NCBI GenBank assembly: GCA_944392775.1
Contig: CALXXV010000005.1
Span: 1 to 46,257 of the forward strand
DNA length: 46,257 nt
Direction of reading: 5' to 3'
DNA from: an uncultured Alphaproteobacteria bacterium
GTDB taxonomy: Bacteria > Pseudomonadota > Alphaproteobacteria > Rs-D84
In this document: piece after piece, positions 8,354 through 17,456 of the stretch
How positions within the stretch are numbered: the stretch's first letter is position 1
Layout: each line of letters begins with the position of its first letter
Notes under the pieces: model-generated
Seen by the model: the letters and a program-made list of their open reading frames with translations, nothing else
Database searches by the model: none
Told to the model about the DNA's origin: nothing
Position numbers and translations under genes: made by a program

Positions 8354-10637
8354 GAAAAAGCTTTCTATTTGTTTTTTCTTAATGGTATTTTTTACTCCAT
8401 TTGCTTTTGGCGATGGGACGACTACTGTTTCTCGTGTGATACCATCTGGAAGTTCTGCGGTGAATTCTTCTCAGACATCCCGTACTGATTCTGTTGTTAG
8501 ATCTGCTGTGGATTCTTCGCGTAGTGTAAGTGCGCGTACGGATACGGATTCGAAAGAAACTAGTTCTTCTGTAGTTATAAGTGGATCTCGTGTTTTAAAC
8601 TTGGGTGACGCCAGTGAAACAACAGGTTCCGTTAGAAATTCTGCTAATACAGTTCAAATGGGAACAGTTTCTAGGTCTACAAATAATACAACAAATAATA
8701 CAGACCGTGAAAATTTAGAAGCTGCGGTAAATACTGTAGGGCGTAATGCGCGCGTAAGTGCGGCAAGCATAAATAATAATCCTGCTGTTCGTAGGGCGGG
8801 ACTTACTTTGCGTCCTTCTACGGCAGAGGTTGGAGGGCGTGCAACTATTGCAGGTACAGATATTCAGACCGGTTCTAATATCGCAAGCGAGGCGCGTTCT
8901 GTTCAGGCGCGTGCCACAACAACTGCGGATACAACTGCAACTAGTGAAACAATAGAGCAGGCAAAAAACCGATTGGAACAGACCGCGGATTTGAATGCGT
9001 CTTGTCAGCAACAGTATAACGATTGTATGGATCAGTTTTGTTCTGTAATTGATTCAAATCAAAAGCGGTGTTCTTGTTCCGCCAATTTGTCTAATTATAC
9101 CAAAGTGGAAGAAGCTGTTAAAAATGCCAATACTCAATTAAATGATGTTGCGCAAAGAATTCGTTATGTCGGTTTGTCTGCAGATGAAATACGTGCAATA
9201 ATGAACGAAACAGAAGCAGAAGAAGCTTTGTCTGGGGCGGTTGATACGTCTGAAACCAGAAACATGTTGGAAGAAATCGAGAACTTGATAAAAGATCCGA
9301 CTAGTGCTACGTCTTATTATTCTAGCTCATATAGCGGTTTAGATCTTGATTTAGATTTTTCTTCTGAAACAGCGGATATATTTAGCTTGGATTTTTTAAA
9401 TACGGGCACAACGAGTTTTTCTAATTTGCGCGGTACAGATTTATATAATGCTGCCAAAAGGCGTTGCAATACTGTTTTGACTCAGTGTAAAGAAGCGGGG
9501 GCAAATGTAGATCAGATTACAGGAAATTATGACCTTGCAATTGATAAAGATTGTATAGCTTATGAACAGGGGTTAACTAAGATGAACGAAACATTAGTGT
9601 CTAATGTTCGTAGTGCTAACCTTATGTTACAAAAAGCACGCCTGGCAGTATTGCAAAATAAAAATCAGTATGATGCAAAGGGATGTATAGCGGCATTAGA
9701 TACATGTATGACAGATGATATGGTATGTGGGGCAAATTATACAAAGTGCTTAGATCCTACAAAAATTTATATAGATGAAAATGGAGAAGTAGTATTAGGA
9801 AGGGATATTACAGAAATTAGAGATTTTATGAAGGATTATAATAATGCAGATATAAATAGTTCTTTCCTAACAGAAGCCTATAATAATACAAGCTTAAGTT
9901 CTGATGCATGTGCGTCAGATAATAATGATGGGTCTTGTGTAGTTAAATACTTGTTGCAGAAAATTGGTACAAAACAGAAAGTGACAGACGAAGGTCTATG
10001 TCGTGCAGTTTTAGATAAATGTCAAAATTATACATATGATTCAGATGGTAAATATAAACCTTATAATGATATTGTTGTAAATTACATACAGCGTGCGATG
10101 GTAAATATACAGGCGGCACAAAGACAGATTATTTCTGACTATGCGTCTAGCTGTATGGTTGACGTTGCAACATGTTATAATCAGCAAGTTTCACAAGTAA
10201 ATTCGTGGTCAACAACAGCCAGTGTGGATAGTATTTATAAAGTTATGAAGGGTGCATGCAGGAATGTTGCGTTGACCTGCGCTTTTGCTGTATTTGATGA
10301 AGATAAAGACAGTTGCCCAAGTTCAAACGATACTACGACTACAGGAGGAGAAGACACCTGTATAGAAAGTATTTCAAAGATTTTCTATCAGTCTTTATTA
10401 TGTCCAGATAATTCAACATATCAAACCGAAGCTGGTACTGCAGAGAAAGATGGTTATGTAAATGAGCATTGTAAATGTAATTCAGGTTATGAAGTTTATG
10501 GAACATATTGTTTGGCAAAATGTACGGATAATGCTACACGTAAAAACGGTGTATGTGTATGTGATTCTGGGTATTCCATGATAAATGGCGAATGCAAAAG
10601 TACTTCTACAGATACATCAGGAACAACTGGTTCATAA
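8352..10637 (+). CDS. Large secreted Ser/Thr-rich, Cys-rich protein (paralog of 5151-7502)
   Basis: I do not recognise a named family. The 761-residue protein has a signal peptide (MKKLSICFFLMVFFTPFAFG) and a Ser/Thr/Arg-rich low-complexity region to about residue 200. It repeats the pentacysteine signature C-x6-C-x4-C-x9-C-x-C (CQQQYNDCMDQFC onward) seen in the protein at 5151. The middle also aligns: LYNAAKRRCNTVLTQC with FEYAHNNVCNRVLDSC, and DCIAYEQGL with DCDAYGEQL. The C terminus has EGF-like pairs (CKCNSGYEVYGTYC, CVCDSGYSMINGEC). No Shine-Dalgarno sequence precedes the ATG; the promoter lies within 16 bases of it. A surface or periplasmic disulfide-bonded protein is inferred. Confidence 0.8.
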   Translation: MKKLSICFFLMVFFTPFAFGDGTTTVSRVIPSGSSAVNSSQTSRTDSVVRSAVDSSRSVSARTDTDSKETSSSVVISGSRVLNLGDASETTGSVRNSANTVQMGTVSRSTNNTTNNTDRENLEAAVNTVGRNARVSAASINNNPAVRRAGLTLRPSTAEVGGRATIAGTDIQTGSNIASEARSVQARATTTADTTATSETIEQAKNRLEQTADLNASCQQQYNDCMDQFCSVIDSNQKRCSCSANLSNYTKVEEAVKNANTQLNDVAQRIRYVGLSADEIRAIMNETEAEEALSGAVDTSETRNMLEEIENLIKDPTSATSYYSSSYSGLDLDLDFSSETADIFSLDFLNTGTTSFSNLRGTDLYNAAKRRCNTVLTQCKEAGANVDQITGNYDLAIDKDCIAYEQGLTKMNETLVSNVRSANLMLQKARLAVLQNKNQYDAKGCIAALDTCMTDDMVCGANYTKCLDPTKIYIDENGEVVLGRDITEIRDFMKDYNNADINSSFLTEAYNNTSLSSDACASDNNDGSCVVKYLLQKIGTKQKVTDEGLCRAVLDKCQNYTYDSDGKYKPYNDIVVNYIQRAMVNIQAAQRQIISDYASSCMVDVATCYNQQVSQVNSWSTTASVDSIYKVMKGACRNVALTCAFAVFDEDKDSCPSSNDTTTTGGEDTCIESISKIFYQSLLCPDNSTYQTEAGTAEKDGYVNEHCKCNSGYEVYGTYCLAKCTDNATRKNGVCVCDSGYSMINGECKSTSTDTSGTTGS

Positions 10638-10661
10638 AAATTTCATAATAAGCATTTTTAT
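10634..10661. terminator. Weak AT-only hairpin between convergent genes
   Basis: ATAAAAAT (10634-10641) pairs with ATTTTTAT (10654-10661). The stem has no GC pair, so terminator function is doubtful. Confidence 0.25.
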
Positions 10662-11335
10662 GCCATCAGTTTTTCCATAAAAGCATTGTGTGCGTTTAAT
10701 TCATCTTCATGCGCTGGAAATGATCTATGTGGAAAAGCTTCCCCTATTTTTGGGTGCTTTAAAAAAGCTTCATGTTGTTGTGCGATTATTTCATTAACAT
10801 CTGGTGCAGGTGCCGTGTTTTCTAATTCATTATAAACCTTAGCTAAAATTTCTGCGTCAATCAAAGCCCCATGTGCATCTGCACGTGCAGTAAGAGATAT
10901 TCCATACCATTTTGCTAATGCATCTAAAGAATAGCTTTTTGGCCCAAAAACACGATTCCTAGCTATAATAATAGAATCTAATTGCTGATCCCTTGGAATT
11001 TGGCGGAGTCCAAGTTGCGATAATTCATAATTTATAAAAGGAAAGTCAAAATCTGCACCGTTATGTGCAACAATGGGACTGTCACCGATAAATTCTAAGA
11101 ACCTGGGTGCTACAACCGCCATTTTAGGTTTGTCTTCCAAAAATGCATTAGATATCTTATGAACCATATACGAATCAGGTGGAATGATCTTTCCATCAGG
11201 ATTTATATATTCGTGAAAGTTGTTATCTGTTAACTTTCCGTCAATCATTTCAACTGCACCGATTTCTATACAACGATCTCCACGCATGTATTCAAGTCCA
11301 GTTGTTTCAATATCAAAGCAGATAACACGTTTCAT
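10658..11335 (-). CDS. dnaQ: DNA polymerase III epsilon subunit (3'-5' proofreading exonuclease)
   Basis: A 225-residue DEDDh exonuclease that proofreads for the replicative polymerase. Exo I is CFDIETTG (Asp8, Glu10), Exo II is VAHNGADFDFPF, and Exo III is HGALIDAEILAKVY. The length and the tail after the exonuclease domain fit the alphaproteobacterial DnaQ, which binds the alpha subunit through its C terminus. A ribosome binding site (aaaggaaag) precedes the ATG. It is divergent from uvrD, with only about 70 bases between them. Confidence 0.92.
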   Translation of the reverse strand: MKRVICFDIETTGLEYMRGDRCIEIGAVEMIDGKLTDNNFHEYINPDGKIIPPDSYMVHKISNAFLEDKPKMAVVAPRFLEFIGDSPIVAHNGADFDFPFINYELSQLGLRQIPRDQQLDSIIIARNRVFGPKSYSLDALAKWYGISLTARADAHGALIDAEILAKVYNELENTAPAPDVNEIIAQQHEAFLKHPKIGEAFPHRSFPAHEDELNAHNAFMEKLMA

Positions 11336-11364
11336 TTCTTTCCTTTAATTAATAAAATATGTTT

Positions 11365-11392
11365 TTGATAACTAAACTTTGTGTATTATAAT
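11365..11392 (+). promoter_or_regulatory. Promoter of uvrD
   Basis: TTGATA, 16 bases, TATAAT. The predicted +1 falls at about 11399, exactly on an in-frame GTG and 9 bases before the ATG at 11408, so the mRNA is leaderless or nearly so. Confidence 0.65.
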
Positions 11393-11407
11393 AGACTAGT
11401 GAATTTA

Positions 11408-13501
11408 ATGCTAGAAAATCTTAATGAAGCACAGAAAAAAGCAGTCGAAACAACAGAGGGACCTTTGTTGGTGCTGTCTGGCGCGGGAACTGGAAAAACA
11501 CGTGTTTTAACAACAAGAATTGCATACATTTTAAATCGGGGGTTGGCACAACCTTGGCAAGTGTTAGCACTTACATTTACTAACAAGGCAGCAAACGAAA
11601 TGAAAAATCGTTTGTTTGCTTTTGCACAAGACGGTGGCGGTTGGTATGCGGGTGATGTGTGGTGCGGGACGTTTCATTCTATGTGTTTGCGAATTTTGCG
11701 TTCTAATTCATCTGCTGCAGGGTTAAGACATGATTTTGTAATATATGGTGAAGACGATCAAAAATCTGTTTTAAAAAGGATATTTAGTGATATGGGGTTG
11801 GATGTAAAAGATTTTAACCCCGGTGATTGGGCGGAAAGAATTTCTGCAATAAAAGATAAAGGTTTGCGTGCAGAATTAAAAACGTCAGAGATTGCAGGTA
11901 AAATATTAGACGCATATAACGCGGAATTATCTCGCTTAGGTGCGGTTGATTTCGGTGATATCATATTAAAAGTTTTAGAACTATTTAATGCATATCCAGA
12001 TATCTTAGATAAATACCAAAGACAATTTAGATATATTTTAGTAGACGAGTTTCAGGATACTAACAAAGCGCAAATGCAGTTCTTAGAATTTTTGACGCGT
12101 GGTATAGAATTTCCGAATATTTGTTGTGTTGGGGATGATGACCAATCTATATATTCGTGGCGTGGTGCAGAGATAAAAAATATTTTGAATTTTGAAAAGA
12201 CGTTCCATGATGCGCAGATAATAAGACTGGAAACAAATTATAGAAGTACGCCAAATATTTTGGGGGCGGCAAATTCTTTAATACGCCATAACCAAGGGCG
12301 TTTAGGTAAGGACCTGCATAGTAAAGCAGAAACAAATAATGGTGAACCTGTATATATTTTAACTTTACCAACTGATTTTGATGAAACGCGTATAATTGCA
12401 GAAACTATTATGCGTAAAGGTGATGATGAACCTTATTCAAATTATGCAGTGCTTATCAGAGCGGGTAGTTTATCGCGTATGTTCGAAGAAGAATTTACAT
12501 CACTTGGGATTCCTTTTAAATTAGTCGGTGCACAAAAATTCTATGACAGAATGGAAATTAAAGATGCAATAGCATACTTGCGCTTGCTAGTTTATCCGTT
12601 TGATGATTTAGCGTTTTTGCGTGTGATTGCGAAACCTAGACGTGGTTTCGGGGATACCGCAATTGCAAAATTGCGTGAATCAGGAAATTGTTTAATAGAG
12701 GGGTTAAAGATCGCAAAACTTTCGGCAAAACAACGCGCCATAGCAGATGAATTTTTATCTGCATTTGATTTTGCATGGGAAACGATGCCTCCTGCAGATG
12801 CGGCTCAAACTCTGTTAGATAAATCTGGTTATATAAAGATGTGGCGTGAATCGAAAGACTCTGATGCATCAGATAGACTGGATAATATAAAAGAATTAAT
12901 AACAAATGTTATTTCCAAGTATGATACTTTGCCACAATTTTTAGAGCAGGCGGCACTTATGGTTGCGGATGACGATGAAGATTCTGAGGGGAATAATAAA
13001 AAGGCAGATGTTGTAAGCATTATGACGATACATGCTGCCAAGGGGTTAGAATTTGATACGGTATTTTTACCTGCGTGGGAAGAAGGTATATTCCCGAATG
13101 AAAAATCTGTAAGTGATGGTAGTTTAGAAGAAGAGCGTAGACTTGCGTATGTTGCGATTACACGTGCGCGCCGTCGTGCAATAATAACTAATACGATGTC
13201 CAGAAGGGTGTTTGGAAAAGCGCAGTATAATTCACCAAGCAGATTTATTACTGAAATGGATAATAAGTATTTAGATTTCCAAGGTGGCACGCCACGTTCT
13301 TATGCACGTATGCCGACATCTTATCAATCACGTCCAAAGCAGGTAGTAAAAGAAAATAAATCCGCTGTTGGAAAGTTAATAGAGCATTCAGAAATGGGAC
13401 GTGGTGTTGTAATAGAAGAAAATGAAGGGATACTGACGGTCGCTTTTCGCAATAAAGGTATCAAGAAAGTTGCAAAACAGTTTGTTGAATTCATAGAATA
13501 A
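11408..13501 (+). CDS. uvrD: ATP-dependent 3'-5' DNA helicase UvrD/PcrA/Rep family
   Basis: A superfamily 1A helicase for nucleotide excision and mismatch repair or fork clearance. Motifs in order: Q-motif LNEAQKKAV, Walker A GAGTGKT, Ia TFTNKAANEM, II DEFQDTN, III QSIYSWRGA, IV NYRST, V TIHAAKGLEFDTVF, VI RRLAYVAITRAR. The product is 697 residues from the ATG at 11408. The GTG at 11399 is an alternative that would place the start exactly on the predicted +1. The reading frame extends to 11381, but that part covers the -10 box. The C terminus ends in a Tudor-like segment (GRGVVIEENEGILTVAF), as in PcrA/UvrD. Confidence 0.94.
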   Translation: MLENLNEAQKKAVETTEGPLLVLSGAGTGKTRVLTTRIAYILNRGLAQPWQVLALTFTNKAANEMKNRLFAFAQDGGGWYAGDVWCGTFHSMCLRILRSNSSAAGLRHDFVIYGEDDQKSVLKRIFSDMGLDVKDFNPGDWAERISAIKDKGLRAELKTSEIAGKILDAYNAELSRLGAVDFGDIILKVLELFNAYPDILDKYQRQFRYILVDEFQDTNKAQMQFLEFLTRGIEFPNICCVGDDDQSIYSWRGAEIKNILNFEKTFHDAQIIRLETNYRSTPNILGAANSLIRHNQGRLGKDLHSKAETNNGEPVYILTLPTDFDETRIIAETIMRKGDDEPYSNYAVLIRAGSLSRMFEEEFTSLGIPFKLVGAQKFYDRMEIKDAIAYLRLLVYPFDDLAFLRVIAKPRRGFGDTAIAKLRESGNCLIEGLKIAKLSAKQRAIADEFLSAFDFAWETMPPADAAQTLLDKSGYIKMWRESKDSDASDRLDNIKELITNVISKYDTLPQFLEQAALMVADDDEDSEGNNKKADVVSIMTIHAAKGLEFDTVFLPAWEEGIFPNEKSVSDGSLEEERRLAYVAITRARRRAIITNTMSRRVFGKAQYNSPSRFITEMDNKYLDFQGGTPRSYARMPTSYQSRPKQVVKENKSAVGKLIEHSEMGRGVVIEENEGILTVAFRNKGIKKVAKQFVEFIE

Positions 13502-13530
13502 AAAAATCCGCAGGTTGCGGATTTTTTATT
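13501..13530. terminator. Bidirectional terminator between uvrD and the VirB6-like operon
   Basis: Hairpin aatccgca / ttgcggatt with A-rich and T-rich flanks. It overlaps the stop codon of the minus-strand gene. Confidence 0.85.
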
Positions 13531-14821
13531 TTTTCCCTGAACGTATTATTTTCCATAAATTTTTACCAGTGTTGGATGTTTTGTTCCAAAGCGTTTTCAT
13601 GTCTTTTCCAAATTGTCCGCCAAAACTATCGTTTATATCGCCACCTAAATTCTTTGCTATTTCGCTTGAGCGATTTGCAAGATGTGCGACCAAACAACCA
13701 GTTAATAGTGTTAATACAAAGTTCGAATTTTCAAGTGTTGGTACTTGTGCGGCAAGATCTGCACTAACTGTACCCGAAAGCAATGCTGCGCACAAAGCGA
13801 CAACTATAGACAAAGAAACGAAATAAATTGCAGCATTTATAAATCTTTGAATTTGTGTAGATAAAGATTCAACTTTAAATATGCCAAGGCATCCATTAAA
13901 TATATCACCAGCGATACCTTTATAAGACGTCTTGCCGATTGTTTCTGCGATTGCAGTGAATGGCAAAAGCAATACAGTTAAGAACAAGTCTATAATTACG
14001 CCCAATGCCATTAAGGCAAATTTCCAAATATTATAGATAAATATCACGATAAATATTGCACCGACCAGAACTGTAAATGCGCTGGTCCCAATGCCTGCGA
14101 TCATCCATTTCCAGCCTGCTGCGACAGCGGTATAGAAGAAACCTGATAAGCGTGTTGGTACGCATAATATGTCTGCTGCTGCATTTGCGTCAAGCAGCAT
14201 GCGCGCAGAAGTATGTGTCGTGGCATAATCGCGAATTGCGGCGCAAGTATCTGGAATTTGTGTGCCCGCAACATTTGCAACAGCATTTAGAATCAGGTCT
14301 GACATGTAAGCCCCAACGCTTATTATCGGTCCCATAATCCACATAAATATTTCTGCGGGTCCTTGAATAAGTATGATAATCCATATAGCAATTATTGCGC
14401 CCTTTTTTACAAGGTTTTCACCCAGTTCCATTGCGCTACTGCCTTTGGTAATCATATTGTACGCTTCAAACATTACCCAGAAGATATATGCAATAATAAT
14501 GAAGATTATTACAAATCGTACCAGCGAGTTATCTATAACATCGCCAACCAAAGATAGAGCATTCATAAATGCAAGTCCGACTTTTGCTTCAATAGGCACA
14601 TAATCTTTGACCTGCTGATTAGTTTGAAATTCTGACTGGAATGCGGTCATATCATTTTTAATATCTGTTTTGAAAAGTTCTATATTGCTTTCTGTTGCCC
14701 AAGTACCTTGGTCACCGATTTCAGACATAGGTAAATTACTTGCCGCGTATGAAGGCACTATCAGCAACACCGCCATAGCGCAGATAAGTAATTTTGATAA
14801 AAAGCGTTTAACCAACTTCAT
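13526..14821 (-). CDS. TrbL/VirB6-like polytopic membrane protein, paralog E (operon gene 4)
   Basis: A 431-residue protein with a signal peptide (KLLICAMAVLLIVPSYAA), a soluble N-terminal segment, then five to seven hydrophobic helices. The LLLPFTAIAETIG motif and the cytoplasmic basic tail (NTGKNLWKIIRSGKK) match the layout of its four neighbours. VirB6/TrbL proteins form part of the inner-membrane channel of type IV secretion systems. The start at 14821 is 4 bases after the previous stop, with gggaaa inside the upstream gene as ribosome binding site; an upstream in-frame ATG at 14875 would overlap that gene. The family call rests on topology and paralogy, since no invariant catalytic residue exists. 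Confidence 0.62.
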   Translation of the reverse strand: MKLVKRFLSKLLICAMAVLLIVPSYAASNLPMSEIGDQGTWATESNIELFKTDIKNDMTAFQSEFQTNQQVKDYVPIEAKVGLAFMNALSLVGDVIDNSLVRFVIIFIIIAYIFWVMFEAYNMITKGSSAMELGENLVKKGAIIAIWIIILIQGPAEIFMWIMGPIISVGAYMSDLILNAVANVAGTQIPDTCAAIRDYATTHTSARMLLDANAAADILCVPTRLSGFFYTAVAAGWKWMIAGIGTSAFTVLVGAIFIVIFIYNIWKFALMALGVIIDLFLTVLLLPFTAIAETIGKTSYKGIAGDIFNGCLGIFKVESLSTQIQRFINAAIYFVSLSIVVALCAALLSGTVSADLAAQVPTLENSNFVLTLLTGCLVAHLANRSSEIAKNLGGDINDSFGGQFGKDMKTLWNKTSNTGKNLWKIIRSGKK

Positions 14822-14825
14822 ATAT

Positions 14826-16259
14826 TTATTTCCCAAATGCTTTTGAAATAGCGCCAAATATTTGTTGTGGTGCATTCCAAATCTTTTTTCCTAAATCCTT
14901 TGTCCAAGTACCAAAATCAAATTGTTCTTTACTATCTTTACCAAGTATGCCGTCTATCTTCGGTTGAACAACATAGAAGTATAATAAGAACAGGCCGAAC
15001 ATTAACAGCAAGAAATCCCAACCGTCCGACATAAAGTCAAAGGCGCCAGGATATTTGCGTTCTACTTCTGCACGACGCGCAGTAAAGCAGTTTTTAAATT
15101 TCTCTGCGTCCATTTCGCCATCAGTTAATGCAACTTGCTCACAAGTAGAAAATACTTCCATTACAGATAAAGTCTGTGCGTCCGGATTTTGAACTGTCTG
15201 CCCCATCATAGGTGGCAAGATTGCGGAGTATCCATCATTAGGTCCTGGGAAGTATTCGTCTGCTGCAAAAGAAACAGTTGCATATATAACAAGAACCTTT
15301 AAAGTAATTCCCACAATTTGTACTGCAGATTTTACCAGCATATTTATCGCATTTTTTACAATTCCGTCGGCAAGTTTCCAAGTCTGCTCGAACGCTGCTG
15401 CCGCAAGTAGTAGTGGCAAGAATATTATTAGAAATACTAACTTGAAAACAACAGACAATATTTGAAAGAATAAGTCAAATCCGATAATCAAGAACATTAA
15501 TACAAGGGCAAGGCCCGCAATCCAGGTAAATGCACCACCACCCATATCAAGCCATGCATAATTCATCAGTGCGAATCCGCCTGCTGCACCTGCCAACATA
15601 ACACTATTAATATTCCCAATAACACACATAAAAGGTTGCAAAATTGGGTTAAGTAAATTGTCGTCAGTATTAACTGTGTCCAAAGCCCCACAGCTTGCCG
15701 CATCTGATACACCGCTTGCTGCCATAGAAAGTTCTGCACCGACAAACATTACAGGTGTAATTGTAATGTTTGCAACTGTACGAAGTGCAGCAGTGCCACC
15801 CATACCAAGTGCACCCATCATCGCACCTACTATCATTATGCGTGCGCCTTGGCGCCATACTTTGTCGAACCAAGATTTGAAATCTAAATTATTTTCTTTA
15901 CCGTCAAGATTTGCATTTTTTTTACTTGTATCAAGTAAGTATTTTGCTGTATGCACAAAAAGGAAAATTCCGAATCCTAGCGCCATTAATATCCACAGGT
16001 TGTCAACCATGGCCGTCCAGAAAAATTCTGTTGCACGACTGATGACACCGAATAGTTCTGAAATATAGCCACACATAAAGCATCCATTAACATTTGCAAC
16101 GTTACCATCTGTCGCACCAACAGCATTCATAAATCCGTTCATACTTGTATAAGTTAAAGATGCACCACTTATGGAAGAAGATAAATACCAAATACCCAAT
16201 CCTAACGCGATTGCGCCCATAATTAAACGTATAGCAATATTTATTAGTACTGCTTTCAT
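14826..16259 (-). CDS. TrbL/VirB6-like polytopic membrane protein, paralog D (operon gene 3)
   Basis: A 477-residue inner-membrane protein. An N-terminal helix is followed by a periplasmic C-x-x-C segment (NGCFMCGYISELF), a helix, a charged loop (KKNANLDGKENNLDF), and a central hydrophobic block. That block includes FLIIFLPLLLAAAAFEQTW, which resembles the VirB6 core of Rickettsiales RvhB6 proteins. A last helix (DFLLLMFGLFLLYFYVV) and a basic or aromatic tail end the protein. It sits 12 bases downstream of paralog C and 4 bases upstream of paralog E, so it belongs to one transcript. Confidence 0.65.
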   Translation of the reverse strand: MKAVLINIAIRLIMGAIALGLGIWYLSSSISGASLTYTSMNGFMNAVGATDGNVANVNGCFMCGYISELFGVISRATEFFWTAMVDNLWILMALGFGIFLFVHTAKYLLDTSKKNANLDGKENNLDFKSWFDKVWRQGARIMIVGAMMGALGMGGTAALRTVANITITPVMFVGAELSMAASGVSDAASCGALDTVNTDDNLLNPILQPFMCVIGNINSVMLAGAAGGFALMNYAWLDMGGGAFTWIAGLALVLMFLIIGFDLFFQILSVVFKLVFLIIFLPLLLAAAAFEQTWKLADGIVKNAINMLVKSAVQIVGITLKVLVIYATVSFAADEYFPGPNDGYSAILPPMMGQTVQNPDAQTLSVMEVFSTCEQVALTDGEMDAEKFKNCFTARRAEVERKYPGAFDFMSDGWDFLLLMFGLFLLYFYVVQPKIDGILGKDSKEQFDFGTWTKDLGKKIWNAPQQIFGAISKAFGK

Positions 16260-16271
16260 TTTTTTTGTTTC

Positions 16272-17456
16272 TTATTTTTTTTCTTCTTTGCCACCATTAA
16301 TAATGGTTTTTCCTATTTCTTTTGCTGTATTAATTACATTTGTAGTTAACTTCATTGCATCATTAGCAAGTTGTTCGCTAAGTTGCTTTTCTTCTGAAAC
16401 GCCAAAAGTATCAAGAACCATAGATGTCACTTTCGGTATTTGTGCATATATAAAGTTTAACACATAAACCAAAATTATGCAGCTTACCAATGTCATTCCT
16501 GCGATGTTGTCATAAGATAGATCCGACGAAAAAATATTTCCGCTTGTAATCAATGCCATAATTTCGTCTGCAGATTGTCCCGGTGCAGAAAAAAACTTGG
16601 CAATAATTACCATTATAACGGTATATGTTAGAACCGCGGCAGCTAAAGTTATGATTGCATTTATAAGTGTTTTAAATTGATTGGTTCCAACTTTTTTACC
16701 AAGTGAAGAAATCCATGCAGGTACGTCACCGCCTTTAAATGCGACAAGTATTAAAGATAACGGGAAAAAGAAAGCGAAAAATGTCATGGCAACAATTATA
16801 TCAGCAAAATAGAAACAAAAACGAATGAATAATTTAAAGAATCCATAGGCTAAATATAAACCTATAAAGAAAAGCATTATGTGTTTTAATAATGCACCTA
16901 TCCCTAATAATGCCTTTATAGAAAAAGCTTTGTCCATTACAGCGATTCCAAGTTTTATATAAGACTGAAATTGTGTAATCGTTGTTTTCATCAGCATAAT
17001 GATTGTATCGCGTAGTTGTGGTCGATAAAAACCGTTATCTGAAATTTCTGTCGGTTGATAGGTAACTTTTTCATTAACGACTTCATTATCAGTTTGCAAC
17101 ATGCTTTGCGTGTATATTAATGCTATATTGGCCGCAGGTTCAAAGGTAATCGTTGTTATAAAACGAGGTAAGTATATACCCATGCTTAAAAAGGTAAGCG
17201 CAATTAAAGAATTTATAAAAATTGGTTTTATTGATTTTTGATAAAAAGGATCATCCGAATTCTTTTTTATATTTTGCCATACTGCGTTTATCACAAAAAA
17301 TGCAAAAAGAATACAAAACAATATCGCGCAAAATATTGTAAATTGTTGATATACATTTGCTGCGGCATTGGAAACAATTTGAAATAATCTGTCAAATATA
17401 GGACAGCCCCAACACTGAACAGAAGCATCAATTAAAGGGTTTACGATATTGTTCAT
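16272..17456 (-). CDS. TrbL/VirB6-like polytopic membrane protein, paralog C (operon gene 2)
   Basis: A 394-residue protein starting with a short periplasmic segment containing C-W-G-C (VQCWGCPIFDRLF), then a helix. DDPFYQKSIKPIFINSLIAL and PRFITTITFEPAANIALIYT follow, matching PWNIASTFGLHLIKLTFVGA and PRLITEVVIEPVFNVGLSLN in the divergent gene at 18819. The two are clear paralogs. Five or more further helices follow, and the tail is basic (NGGKEEKK). Its ATG overlaps the TGA of the upstream gene as ATGA (17453-17456), implying coupled translation. Confidence 0.66.
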   Translation of the reverse strand: MNNIVNPLIDASVQCWGCPIFDRLFQIVSNAAANVYQQFTIFCAILFCILFAFFVINAVWQNIKKNSDDPFYQKSIKPIFINSLIALTFLSMGIYLPRFITTITFEPAANIALIYTQSMLQTDNEVVNEKVTYQPTEISDNGFYRPQLRDTIIMLMKTTITQFQSYIKLGIAVMDKAFSIKALLGIGALLKHIMLFFIGLYLAYGFFKLFIRFCFYFADIIVAMTFFAFFFPLSLILVAFKGGDVPAWISSLGKKVGTNQFKTLINAIITLAAAVLTYTVIMVIIAKFFSAPGQSADEIMALITSGNIFSSDLSYDNIAGMTLVSCIILVYVLNFIYAQIPKVTSMVLDTFGVSEEKQLSEQLANDAMKLTTNVINTAKEIGKTIINGGKEEKK

